From Mallotus nudiflorus (Eukaryota; Streptophyta; Magnoliopsida; Malpighiales; Euphorbiaceae), in NCBI GenBank assembly GCA_947683625.1, contig CANTUR010000166.1, forward strand, positions 2,635,001 through 2,699,000: DNA of 64,000 nt, given 5' to 3'. The position numbers were made by a program, and so were the translations under genes. Below the pieces are notes generated by a model. It saw only the letters and a program-made list of their open reading frames with translations, ran no database searches and was not told the DNA's origin. Positions 25,692 to 37,265 of the stretch are shown piece after piece. How positions within the stretch are numbered: position 1 is the first letter of the stretch; every line of letters starts with the position of its first letter.

Positions 25692-27791
25692 TGTAGATGA
25701 CGGGGTTTAGCGCGCGTCCAAGATTTTAGCAACCATGACACTGATTAGGTACAGGGCCTTAGAGAACACACTAACCACTGTCACAAAGATATGGCGTGGA
25801 GATGAGGAGTCGCCACTCAGGGTAATAACTGGGATAAATAAAAAAGGTGGTACTCGATTCTCTAAAAGAAAGCTAGTACCACAACCAGGAGATTCTGGAT
25901 ACGGAATACTAACTTCTCTTAGTCTCGTGTTCATTTAGAATAATTTTATAAATGGTTATTTCATCCTCTAATTTCATGCAATTTTATTAAATCCTAATTA
26001 ACATCCATCTAACCCAAAAGGCAACAGGTCAATAAAATTACAAGTAAAAATGCATAAAAAAGGCAATGTCTCTATGTCTAAACTATGTTAATTTTATTTT
26101 ATAAGTTAGCTAAATCTACATATTTTATTTATAAGTGAAATGGTCTTTAAAGGTGGGCCTACATTTTTATTAATTAGTAAACCTAAATCTATTTATTTTA
26201 GTTTGTCTAAGAAATGAGCTTAAGTCTATTTAATTTTAAAGGAAAATTAAATTAGTGGGCTTAAGTCTAAATTAGTTTTATTTTAAGTGACATGTGGGCC
26301 TAAGTTTATTTATTTTAAAAGAAATGAAATCAAATGGGTTGAGCTAAGTCTAAACAAGTTTTAATTAACTAAATGGGCCTAAAATCTAATTAACCTAATG
26401 AGCCTAAATTGATTTTAATTATTTAAAGTCCTAAACCATTTTTTAAACCTATTTATTAAGTGGGTTAGACCTAAACATGGGCTTGGGGCCTAAAAACATA
26501 AAAAAGGTCCAAAAACATAAAAAAAAAAAAACATAAAAAAGATAACAAAATCAAATCAAAACACATTCACATATGATTTCTAAAAAGACCTAAATTAATT
26601 ATATACAAACCCTAATTAACTAAAGCCACCATTAATTTTTAATTACTTTTTACCCGATTGAACCTAATTACTAATTAATTTTAAAGTGCAGAAATTTAAA
26701 TCTTTCACTATTCTCACTATTGGGGCTATTACAAACTACGTACAAAATTAAAATTAAACAATTATACATCCATGAATTAAAAATAAACTACACATAACAC
26801 ATAAATGCAAAATAAAGATTAAAATCCTAAGAATTATTAAAAAACAGTACAGGTTCATCCATGACATTCTATGGATCTTCTGTTCAATTAAACATAGGTG
26901 GTATCCTCCTCAATCCATATGCACATATCAAAAAAAAAAAAAAAAAACAAGTAATGGATTAGTAGTGAAATTAAATAATAAAATAATTAACGAAATAAAA
27001 TAAAAATCACAAAAAGAAGAGAAGAAAAAAATGAATGTTGTGCATATGCTTTGAGATAGCCCCTCAGATTGTGATTGTCATCGTTGTTTTTTGACTTGTT
27101 ATTTGATTCTGGAAAAAAGCTTAAAAAAACAGTGCTGGACCGTTCTCGTTGAAAGAATTGTATAGAAAAGAGCTTTGACAAAAATTGAAGTTTTCTGGTG
27201 CACACTGCGTTCTCAGTGATGTCTTAGTTTTTTATGGTTTGTGTGCAGTTAAGTTTCTGCGTGTGAATGTTATTTTTTTCTTGGTCTCCCTCTGTGAGTA
27301 AAAAAATCCCCCCTCATGTACGCAAACTCTTTTCTTTTTAAAGCAGAGTGTGCACATATTGACTTTTTCAGTTTGCAGGAATGCTCATCTCTTAAAAAAT
27401 AACCTGATAAGAATTTTGATTTTTGAAAACTATTTACGCGTTTTGAACACGTTGAAATTTTCATCAAATAATAATAAAGATAAAATTCAATTTTCAACCA
27501 ATCAAAACGTTGAAAAAATGATAAAAAATACGTGAAAAATTAAAAAAAATGAGATTTTACGAGTCAAAATTGTGCAATGCTGATCGGTATTACACTAATG
27601 CCGATCCTAAATTTTAATTATCGAAAGACCCTTGAAAAATTAACTTATTTGCAATCAAACCCTAAAAAATATTACAATTTAGTCCCTAAAGTCTAGAAAA
27701 TTGACAACCAAGTTCAATTTTTGAATAAATTTCATCATAGGGGCTTACGTTGTAATTGTGCATAATTGCATCCCAAAATTGGGTGCTTATA
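25692..27791 (+). mobile_element. 5' LTR of the PMD-bearing LTR element
   Basis: The stretch from TGTAGATGACGGGG (or TGACGGGG at 25698) to ...GGGTGCTTATA is about 2.1 kb. Its last 203 bp (27589-27791) are closely repeated at 48024-48237, which ends ...GGGTGCTTACA exactly where Copia1 integrase sequence resumes. This is how the LTR was recognised. The terminal TA in place of CA is probably a mutation. I see no clean 5-bp target duplication. The following sequence (ATTGCCCCCCTTTATCG) does not match the common initiator-Met primer site. The length and GAGTCGCCACT motif recall large Ty3/gypsy-type LTRs, but the superfamily is inferred. Confidence 0.65.
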
Positions 27792-28078
27792 ATTGCCCCC
27801 CTTTATCGTTGTTTGCTTGAGAAATTGCGGCAAAGCAATAGAAGCACACAATTTCGAAAGAAATAAATTAGGACACTTGATTGTATCCTAAGTGATAGAT
27901 TAATGCTTAAAATGCTGAGCAAAGTATGATATTTGGCAAGTCTCACTATATTTCCTACTGAATGTCTAGTGGACTTTGTGCAAATGAGTTTTCGCTATAT
28001 TCCCTGTGGGACATTTAACGATGATAAGCTGAAAACTTGTTATAGTTCCTATGGAACGTCTAGCAATGATGGAGTTCG

Positions 28079-28461
28079 TTATATTCCCTATGGGACGTCT
28101 AACGATGTACACTATATTCCCTGTGGGACGTCTAATGTAGTTGAATTGAATTTCGTTAAATTCCCTGTGGGACATCTAACGATGCACACTATATTCCCTG
28201 TGGGACGTATAGTGTAGTTGAATTGAATTTTGTTATATTCCCTATGGGATGTCTAATGATGCATACTATATTCCTTATGGGACGTCTAGTCTAGTTGAAT
28301 TGAATTTCGTTATATTCCCTGTGGGACGACAATGATGCACACTATATTCCCTGTGGGACGTCTAGTGTAGTTGAATTGAATTTTGTTATATTCCCTGTGA
28401 AATGTCTAATGATGCACACTATATTCCCTGTGGGACGTCTAGTGTAGTTAAATTGAGACTT
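28079..28461 (+). repeat. Tandem array, five 77-bp units
   Basis: Units start at 28079, 28156, 28233, 28310 and 28386 (one 1-bp deletion). Each unit is itself two diverged halves built on TATTCCCTGTGGGACGTCTA. Shorter single relatives occur just upstream at about 27990-28060 (TATAGTTCCTATGGAACGTC). The array lies in the leader of the PMD-bearing element between its 5' LTR and the PMD gene. Confidence 0.9.
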
Positions 28462-28502
28462 GCTATAGTTCCTGTGGAACATCTAGCACTGATGAATTTG
28501 AA

Positions 28503-28615
28503 AGTTTATGTCATAACTGCTGTGCAATACATAACATAATGAAGGTTATGACTACTGTGCAACACATAACATAATCATTTGAAATTCATATTATAGCTAC
28601 TGTGCAACATATGAA
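28503..28615 (+). repeat. Second short repeat cluster, about three units
   Basis: Three imperfect copies of a 35-45 bp motif (core ACTGTGCAACACATAACATA) follow directly after the 77-bp array. Both lie in the same untranslated leader of the element. Confidence 0.7.
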
Positions 28616-29639
28616 ACCTTTGATTGAAATCATGCATGTAAAATGCAAAAATGAGTTATGTAATCTTGTTCTGTATTTTGTACTTGACAGAAAATTCAAA
28701 ATCATAGATTGATTATGTAGTTTTAATAATTCAATGAATTATTAATTTGATGAATGTCATGATTTAATTAGGAACATGTTCCTAATCCAAATGCAATTAT
28801 GGACCAAATTGCAAGAAATAAAAGATGAATAAAAAGAATATAAATTGAAAGGATTAAAATGGATATTTTCCATTTTATATACCCTTCCCATGTCAATCAC
28901 TTCCCTTCTCTTCCTATTCTTTTCCCTTTTTTCTTCTTTTCTTTCCAATTGATTCATATTTTTCTTTTCTTGATTTCTTGATCATTTGTGGTCCGATTTT
29001 CAATTCGTCTAATCCGATGGCCCGCTAGCAACATGAGCCACGTGGGAGAGCAGACATGCAAGCGGATATGATTATTTTGAGTCCACGTTTTCCATAAAAT
29101 AAATTTGGACTACAAGAAGGTGATATCATCCTTCCTTTGACCCGTTTGCATCTTCATAGGTCTTCACAAACTTGCAATGAGGTATTTTTTATCGCTTATG
29201 CTTCATTCTGTAAGATTAATTCAAATAATTAGCTATAATGATCAATTTTTACAGTGTAAAATTTACATGTATGCTAACTAAATTAAATTTAAAAATTAAC
29301 TGGGATATATACGAAAAAATTCAAATTAAACATTGAAAAATAGTTGGGAGTCATTGGAATTGCGTGTATGATCGATCGATTTTCTAGATTGCCGATCAAA
29401 AAATTGGATTTCCAACCGAAAAATCTAGATTTCCGATCAGCATTATGGATTTCCGATCGAAAATCCATAATTTTGATTTCTAAATTTTTTTTTAAATTTA
29501 CATTACACATAAATAAACAAATAATTTAGATAGATAAAGCAATGTAGAGAATGATTTTTTTTTAACTTTTCTTTCTGAATTTTATTTAAAAACCACTGAA
29601 ATTCACGAGATGCTTCCATTTGGCACGAGAATTGTTCCA

Positions 29640-30555
29640 TGGTTTGCCAGAGAATGTGACATAGATCATCTGGGCCTCGAGCTTTAAATGTTTAATTGCT
29701 GCTCTTCTGACTGCTCGGGGTAGATCAGATCATTATTCCTTGTTTGCACTGATTGAGAGGTGGATGGACACCATTCACACCTTCTGTACACCTGTAGGCG
29801 AGTTGACGATAACACCTATGAGTTTCTTTGCTATTACTGGTATCGCATTTGGAGGGACTCCTGTACCCTTTAACATCAGCTACTGCAGTCTTCCGGAGCG
29901 TGCGAGATTTGATTGGGTTCGCTCCAGCGTGGAAGAACCGTAAGAACGTAGTTCTTTCCTCTTTGGTTGAGGGCTTCAGACGTTTACCCACTACTACTCC
30001 TCGCCAGATTGCTCAGAATACGAGATGTTTCCTCCTCATCTTGCTAGACACTACTCTTTTTTATGAGACTGGTCATGAGGTGAGCATTGCTCTTTTAGGC
30101 CCCCTGCGTGACTTATACGTTATTACTCTTGATTGGGGATCTACAACACTTGCTTATCTCTACTACAGACTCGACACTATTTACAGAGGTGCAGTGACCA
30201 TGTGCGGCTTTTGGTATGCATTACATGTATGTTCTTATTTGCCTTTAATTTTTTCATACTTCCTAATCCCTCTTCTGATTTTTCTAACTCCTTTTCTTTC
30301 TCAGATCTGGAGTATTGAGCTTGGGCTGGTTCAAGGTTTTGGTGCTATTAGCCTGGGCATGAGCTTGCCTTTAGTGTAGAGATGAGGTTCATCTCGCCTT
30401 GCTAGTACTAGGAACACACTTCAGACATACTGTGACCATTTGAACGCTCTAGAATGGAACCTGGTAAAAATAATAAAATCATTAGTATTAGCTAGTGAAA
30501 CTTAATTTAGCTAATGAAAATAAAAATCTGTAGGTTGATCCTAGTTGGTTGGAAG
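29640..30555 (+). pseudogene. Plant mobile domain (PMD, aminotransferase-like) gene, decayed, part 1
   Basis: Frames at 29710-29943 and 29890-30379 together give a PMD-type sequence: ALIERWMDTIHTFCTPVGE, LTITPMSFFAITGIAFGGTP, then in the next frame QIAQNTRCFLLILLDTTLFY, PLRDLYVITLDWGSTTLAYL and a probable intron at about 30228-30303. At least one frameshift (near 29920) breaks the reading. Family knowledge: PMD proteins include MAIN and MAIL1, nuclear proteins that affect silencing and development; a transposon-borne branch is also known. Here the gene sits inside an LTR element and is interrupted at 30560 by Copia2. It continues at 43559 and 47564. Confidence 0.7.
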
Positions 30556-30560
30556 GTGCC

Positions 30561-31932
30561 TGTTGACCATTTGCATGATCAAACTCCTAATTTTGGACTT
30601 TGACAAACAATTTTTATACTAATAATTTCAATTAAATGTGTAGAGAATTATATACCAAACATATACAAAACATATACACTTTTGGATGAATAGTGACTTT
30701 TCAGGCTGATTGAACCTCTGAGATTGAAAAAGACTTTTGGTATATTTAGAGCTCTTAAATGAGAAAATGGGCTTCTTAACTTTTGAAGTAGGCATCTTAA
30801 GCTTTCCAAATTATGCTTTCTTATCAAAATCCAAGTTCATTTAGGTATGAAAATCTTCAGTCAAAGTCAGCATATGCAGCTTTCATTTCATTTTGCATAG
30901 CTCTTGGTATTTCAGTAATATCTTGAGCCAAAGATGTCCAATTGAGGTGGTTCAAAGTTTTATGGAAATATAAGATAATTATATACAACTTTTATGAATA
31001 ACATTTTGGCTAAATTGATTGTCTTCAGTCCCGTTCACGAGCATCTTTCGAAGTGGTCACCAGTTGTCCTTCAATGGAGCCTTCAGAGCATATTTTTGCC
31101 AAAAAATGGCAGCACCCCTCACGAGCACTCCTCAGGGGCTGTTTGCTCATGACCTGCTCATGAGCAGACCCTTGATAGCATTCCAATGGGAATTTTTGAA
31201 TGCAATGGATATATTTTCACCCCTTATGAGCACTGTTCACTCGTGAGTTACCCATGAGCAACCTTTGAGTAGCCAAAAGTCCAAGAATTGATTCAAAATC
31301 AATTCTAAATGTTGGAGACATGATTGATACATCCAAAAACTACATTTTTAAGTGTTTGTCTATATAAACACAACTTAGAATTCAATTGAAAGGTTAAGAA
31401 AACTTGTTTATTATTCATCATTTTCTTAAACATTCAATTGAGCTCTAAAACTTTCTTTTAATCAAATTATTTATGTATAACTCTTGTGAGAGTTGGTGAG
31501 TAATTAGAATAGACATTCTTATTTTTCTATTTTCTAGGTTTAGAAAATGGGAAGTGAGATTCTATTCTAAAGGAATTGGTTTAAGTGTTTAGCCATTAAA
31601 ACACTTGGGAAATTGGTTTTAGTGTGAGCCTTGAAAACACTTGTAATTTGGTTTTTGAGTGAGCCTTGAAAACTCAAGTTGTAAGGTTGTAAGAGTGAGC
31701 CATAAAATTTTTTGTCTATTCTCAATCTTATGAATAAGATTATGGGTGATTAAAAATTCCTAACTTGGGGATAAGTTAGGTGGAGACGTAGGATTATTAT
31801 TGAATCCGAACTCCTTAAATATTTATGTTTTTCATTCTTCCTTCTCAACTCTTACTTAATTCTTGCAAAGAATTCCTTTAATTTCCTATTTTTATTCGAT
31901 AGTCCTATTCACCCCCCTCTAGGATTTTTTCA
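30561..31932 (+). repeat. Copia2 5' LTR
   Basis: TGTTGACCATTTGCATGATC ... CTAGGATTTTTTCA. It matches 42195-43558 along its whole length with scattered substitutions and small indels. Confidence 0.95.
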
Positions 31933-31934
31933 AT

Positions 31935-31946
31935 TGGTATCAGAGC
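31935..31946 (+). other. Copia2 primer-binding site
   Basis: TGGTATCAGAGC follows the 5' LTR after two bases. It is the usual complement of the initiator-Met tRNA 3' end in plant copia elements. Confidence 0.9.
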
Positions 31947-32004
31947 TTGAATTCTAGGTACTTCATTGCTAAAATACAAGATCATGGGGAGTGAATCTTA
32001 AAAC

Positions 32005-32466
32005 TGTAATATCCCAAGTTTTTAAAATATTTTAAATTACATCGGGATATGCAGTGTTAATAATTTTGTATATAATTATGATATTTTTATGAGTTTGATA
32101 TTTATTTAAAGCTTATTTTAATTATTTTATGTTATTTTAAGTACTTTACGTAAAATTTTCCCGAGAATTTTATTTTCGGGGAAATTAACACGTAAATAAT
32201 TTAGTATTAATTATTTTAAATAATTTCACGAATTTGCATGAACCCATATATATTTTTAAAGTGCTAAAATAAAGTGTATATATGTGTATATATTTAAATT
32301 AAACTAGGGTTTAATTATTTACCCTAATTTTTATTATTTATTATTTAGTTTTAATATTATTTAATTATTTTTTTTAGTGTATAAAATTATTAAATATATT
32401 AAATTATATGTGTGTGGAGTATATTTAATGTGTGTGGGAGTTTATAATATTATAATATATAGTGTG

Positions 32467-32526
<60 letters not shown>

Positions 32527-35259
32527 ATATATAGTTGAAAAATCAAAGTTTGCCAAAATTACCAAACTGCCCCTCTATCCTCCTTCTTCTTCCCCAACGC
32601 CCTTTTCCTCTCCCCTCACTGTGCGACTCCATTCACCGCCGTTCAGAGTGCTTTTCGGACGTCCACCGCCTTCCTCCAGCTACTCAACCTCTCCTTCCAC
32701 CCTCTTCGGCGCCGGTGAACGCTGCAACAACCTGAGAAGCCGAAATTTGAAGCTAACATCGATCGACGTGATTTCAGCCACTATTTTTGACACCGTCGGT
32801 CTATATCTTCTCCTTGTGCTCCAATGAGTGTGATTCCAAGCTTTGTTTTACTTGAAATGGTCTAGATTTGCCTAGGTTTTGATTTTTGCAATTTCAGCCT
32901 ATTAGGGTTCTTGATTTTTTTGAGCTTCAATTTGATTGATTCATGAAAAATTCTGTCACAAACTATGATCCTAGTAGCTTAATATTCATGTGGGAATTTT
33001 TTTAGAATTTTTGGAATTTATTTTGATTTTTGGGTATTTTTGATTATTTTATTATTATTTTCTAATTTTCGAAAATTAATTAATTAAATTATGAAATTGT
33101 GTTTTATGGTAAATATAGGTTTTGAAATGAATTATAGAAATTTATTTGGAATTTTTGTGAATTTTTATGTATTTATTTTGAATTTATTAGTTTATGTAAT
33201 TTTGAAGAAAATAGGGTTAATTATGTGTTTAATTGAAATTAATTGGTTAATTAAGTATATTTATTGATATTATTGAAATATATGTTGAGAAAATTAATTT
33301 TTTGCAATTATATTATTTTTGGTGAATTTTTGGATTAATTTTAGTATATTTATATATATAGGGGTATTTTAGTAATTTTACCCTAAATTGTCTAAAAATG
33401 TAATTAAATCAGTTTTAATAGTTATTTAGGGTATAAAAATTATTTCTACAAATTATTTAGTATTTGTAACTAATTAAAACTATTTTTCGTAAATTATTTT
33501 CAATTATATATATAATATACGATTTTTCTAATAAAATGAGTTTTTATCGATTTTTATTGTGTTTTAGGGTTAATTACATGATTTCTACTTAAATAATGTT
33601 TTTTTTATTATATAAGGGTATTTTTGGTATTTTTGTAAATACTCTGTGAATTGTGAACCTTGGTCGGTGATTTGTAGTTTGGAGTCCGACCGAGGGATTT
33701 TGGTTGTATTCTGCGTTTATTTTCAAAGTGTGTTTCTTTACAGGGCCGGCTCTACGCTTTGAGTAGAGAGATGTCCGTTTTACAGGGGAGGTTCTGTCAG
33801 ATTTTGGGTAGAATTCTCGTAAAACATGATATCCGATCGAATTCTGATTTAATTCTGTGTCTAGTAATCTAGAGCGAGTCTTTAGAACTTCTGTAGATGT
33901 ATTATGATATTATATGGTCTTTTATTTGTTTAGTTGTATAGAGACCGAGGCCTAGTGGACTAGGCCCATCAGACCCATCTCGAGGAGCGCAATAATTGTG
34001 AGTTACTATTCTATATATATATGCTCTAGGGTGTATGATTTTAGAAATATATGTTTTATTTTGATTAAATATGCATAATGGTTTAATTAGTACTTAAGTT
34101 TATTTTAGTTTACTTTTGGTTTATTTTTGGTATATTTTAAACTATATGCATGTTTTATTAATGAATTATGTTTAAAATGTTTTTGAATATATTTTTAGTT
34201 TATTTTGTAATTTAATTGGATTTATTTAACGTATATATACTCAAAATATACCTGGTTTACTTTTGGTATATTTCTAGTATATATATGGTTTATGTTGTTG
34301 TTCATTTCAATTACATGCATTATTTATTTATGAATGTATGTTTTATATTTCAATGAAGGATATCAATAGAACGTGCTACCTAGTGGGCAGTACTAGGACC
34401 AAGTACGTACCAGTACGCTTATAGCATTTATGCTATATTACTAACCATTTGTGGATATTGATTGGATTTGATTATTTGATGTGTGAGATATGATTTGGGA
34501 GTGTGATTGTTGGAGCTCGGTTGACCAAGTGTCTCGGGGCCAGTCTACTGTCCAAATGGAACAAGTGAATATATTGGAATAAGTGAGCCTGTATGGCTAG
34601 AGTATTGTCTAACATTGTTTTGAGGTTGCGATTTTCTAGGGTTCTATTTGATCCTTTATAAACCGGTGATTTTCAATAAAAATATATAAAATGATTTTAT
34701 TGCATTTGTGTGTATTTATTTGTATATATATTTATTATATATATACTATTGACTGTGTGCATTGTCATTTAGTATGCATGTATATATATTATAGTAATTC
34801 ACTCAGTGAGGTCTGACTCCCGTCCATTGACTATTTTTCAGGAGAGTCATCTTCATCAGACCACAGTAGCAGATCCTTACGTCAGATTTCTTCCACCCCG
34901 ACTTTATTATGTAAACTGCTCACCTGAGTTTTATTTTTTTATTAATCTAGACACTGCAGTATTTGTAAGCAGTTGTGGAGATTATGTATTTATTTATGTG
35001 AGTTATGTACTTTAAATATTTGAATTGGATTTGTATTAAAAGTTTATTTATATATGAGATTTGATTTGATTTAATTTCATTTGGTGGAAATATTATTTTG
35101 ATATTTATGATTTTATTCTGCTGCATAATATTTACTTAATTGTGTTGTTATTATTACTATTATAAGTTTTTATTTTATTTTAAGCTTGCTACGGGTTCCG
35201 GATTCGAAAGAATTTCCATTCCCTAGCGCCGGTCATGGCCCCTGTTTTGGGTTATGACA
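32005..35259 (+). mobile_element. Solo LTR A of a 3.2-kb LTR family (in Copia2 gag)
   Basis: It runs TGTAATATCCCAAG ... TTTTGGGTTATGACA, 3255 bp. It is flanked by AAAAC at 32000-32004 and 35260-35264, a perfect 5-bp target duplication. No internal domain, primer site or second LTR is attached. It contains a pure (TA)n run at 32469-32522, a GC-rich patch at about 32570-32830, and a single copy of the 54-bp subrepeat found twice in copies B, C and E. TG...CA ends and 5-bp duplications fit an LTR retrotransposon, probably Ty3/gypsy. The product of unequal recombination between two LTRs is the standard explanation. Confidence 0.88.
32469..32522. repeat. (TA)n microsatellite inside LTR A
   Basis: About 26 uninterrupted TA units. 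The other copies of this LTR have much shorter AT runs at the matching place, so the array expanded in copy A. Confidence 0.9.
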
Positions 35260-37265
35260 AAAACATCTATTCTCTTAGACCATTCTTTGATGGTACTGAC
35301 TATCCATATTGGAAATTCAAAATGGAATTATATCTTGATTATGATTCCATTAAACTTTGGGATATTGTCCTAAGAGGTTGGGAACCACCTATAACTATCA
35401 TTGATGGTATGGTAACTACTCTTGTAAGAAGCCAATGGAGTGTTGATCAAAAGGAAGAAAATCATAAAAATAAAAAGGCTATGATTACTCTAGTCTCCTT
35501 CATAATAAGAGAAGAAGGAGGCAAGCTTCAACATTGCATTTCAGCTAAAGAAATGTGGGAGACCTTAGAGAATCACTATAAAGGCAACATTCAAGTAAGA
35601 AACAATAAAGTTCAACTTCATATGTATGAATATGAACTCTTCAAAATGAAGCCTCAAGAATCAATCATAAAGATGACAAACCGTCTTAATGCTCTCCTCA
35701 CAACCCTCAAGAAACTTGGAAAATATTTCTCCAAGGAAGAGGTAAACAACAAGATTCTAAGAATCCTACCTAAGAAGGATTGGGAATCTTATGTTACCTC
35801 AATTGAGGAAGTTCAAGACCTCTCTACTCTATCAATCGATGTGCTCATTGGTAAGCTCTTGACATATGAGCTCACCATCAAGCAAAGAAGTGAAGAATAA
35901 GAAGAGAAAGAAGAAAAGAAAAAGAGAATTGCTCTAAAAGCTCTTCAAGAAGATAGTGAAGAGGAAAACATCAAAGATTCTAATGATGAAGATGGTGAAA
36001 TTTCCATGCTCACTAGGAACTTCAAGAAGTTCTTAAGAAAGAAAAATTTCTCAAGAACAAGGGACTTCAACAAGAAGTTCGAAGGAGATGGAAGGAAGAA
36101 AACAAAAGAGGTTACTTGCTATGAATGTAAGAAATCGGGACATATTAGAAGTGAATGTCCTAAAATCAAATTCAAAAGCAAAGGAGCAAAAGATAAGAAG
36201 AAGGCATTCAAAGCTACTTGGGATGATTCCTCCGAATCCGAAAAGGAAGAGGAACAATAAGAAGTTGCCAATCTTTGCTTCATGGCCATTGAAAATGAAA
36301 ATGAGGTACCATTCACTTCTTACTCTTCCTTTGATGATTGTGATGAATATTGTGATGATGATGATGAGAGCTCTATTATGAGCAAATTGCTTACTAAGTG
36401 CAAAAGTTTGTTATCTAAGAAAAAAAATATAAACATAAGTTAGCTAGCTTAAAGAAGGATTTTGAATGTTTAAAAATTGATTTTGCTAAACTTGTTGCAT
36501 CAAATGAAAAACTTGTAAGTGATGCTAAATCTTTTAACTCTTTAGAAGACCAACTTAAGAAAGCAAATGATGAAAATCATAAGCTTTCTAAGGAAGTCTT
36601 AGAATTAAAAAATTCCATTGCTAAATTTAAAAGAGGAAAAAAACTTTAGATAGTCTTCTTGACTCTTAAAAATTTCATGGAGATACCCATGGAATTGGAT
36701 ACAAAAATGGAATGTCTTCATCATCCTCATCACATATTACTTTTGTTAAAGCTTTACATGATTCTACTCCTTCAACCTCAAATGAGATTCAAGCTAAAAA
36801 ATCTCATGTGTTAAATAATAAGGCAAAGTCTCATAAGATTAACCCTTCATTAATATAAAGAGGTAAGGCTAAAACTAGAGCACCTCAACCTAAGCATGCT
36901 TATATGTACACTAGATATAATTATAATAGGCATGCTGCACAACATAATGCACATAAACATATTGCACAAACTTATCGAAATATTCATCACCATTGCCAAT
37001 GTATGTCTCACTCAATGTCACAAAATAATAAGAGATACACACAATACCAAAGGCATGCTGCACACGCTAGGAAAGCATTTCATTCTAGGAGAAATAAATT
37101 TAAAAATTTTGTATATTCATATTGCATGATCAAAGGACATACTAATAATGTGTGCTTCTATAGAAAACTGCACATGAATTTGCTTCCTTTGGATTATCTT
37201 GAAACTAACCAACCTAGATCAAGAAAGGTTTGGGTTCAAAAGAACATTTAAAATGCTTTATGTAG

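Larger units (their letters stand above)
31984..36660 (+). pseudogene. Copia2 gag, interrupted by solo LTR A and stop codons
   Basis: The ATG at 31984 is followed five codons later by TAA (31999-32001), then by the insertion point of LTR A. After removing LTR A and one copy of its target duplication, the frame continues into NIYSLRPFFDGTDYPYWKFK and the gag body at about 35265-35897. It then passes a TAA at 35898 in the same frame, a Lys/Glu-rich part, and a CCHC zinc knuckle at 36118-36159 (CYECKKSGHIRSEC). Another in-frame stop lies at 36258. Gag would form the particle that packages the element RNA; this copy cannot make it. The downstream 36260-36660 is a decayed coiled-coil-like tail. 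Confidence 0.85.

Noticed and set aside
27933..28217. Open frame through the 77-bp tandem array
   Set aside because: The frame is open only because the repeat unit happens to lack stops in part of the array; it breaks in later units.
28079..28461. CRISPR-like array
   Set aside because: The units are contiguous with no unique spacers, the DNA is plant nuclear, and there are no cas genes.
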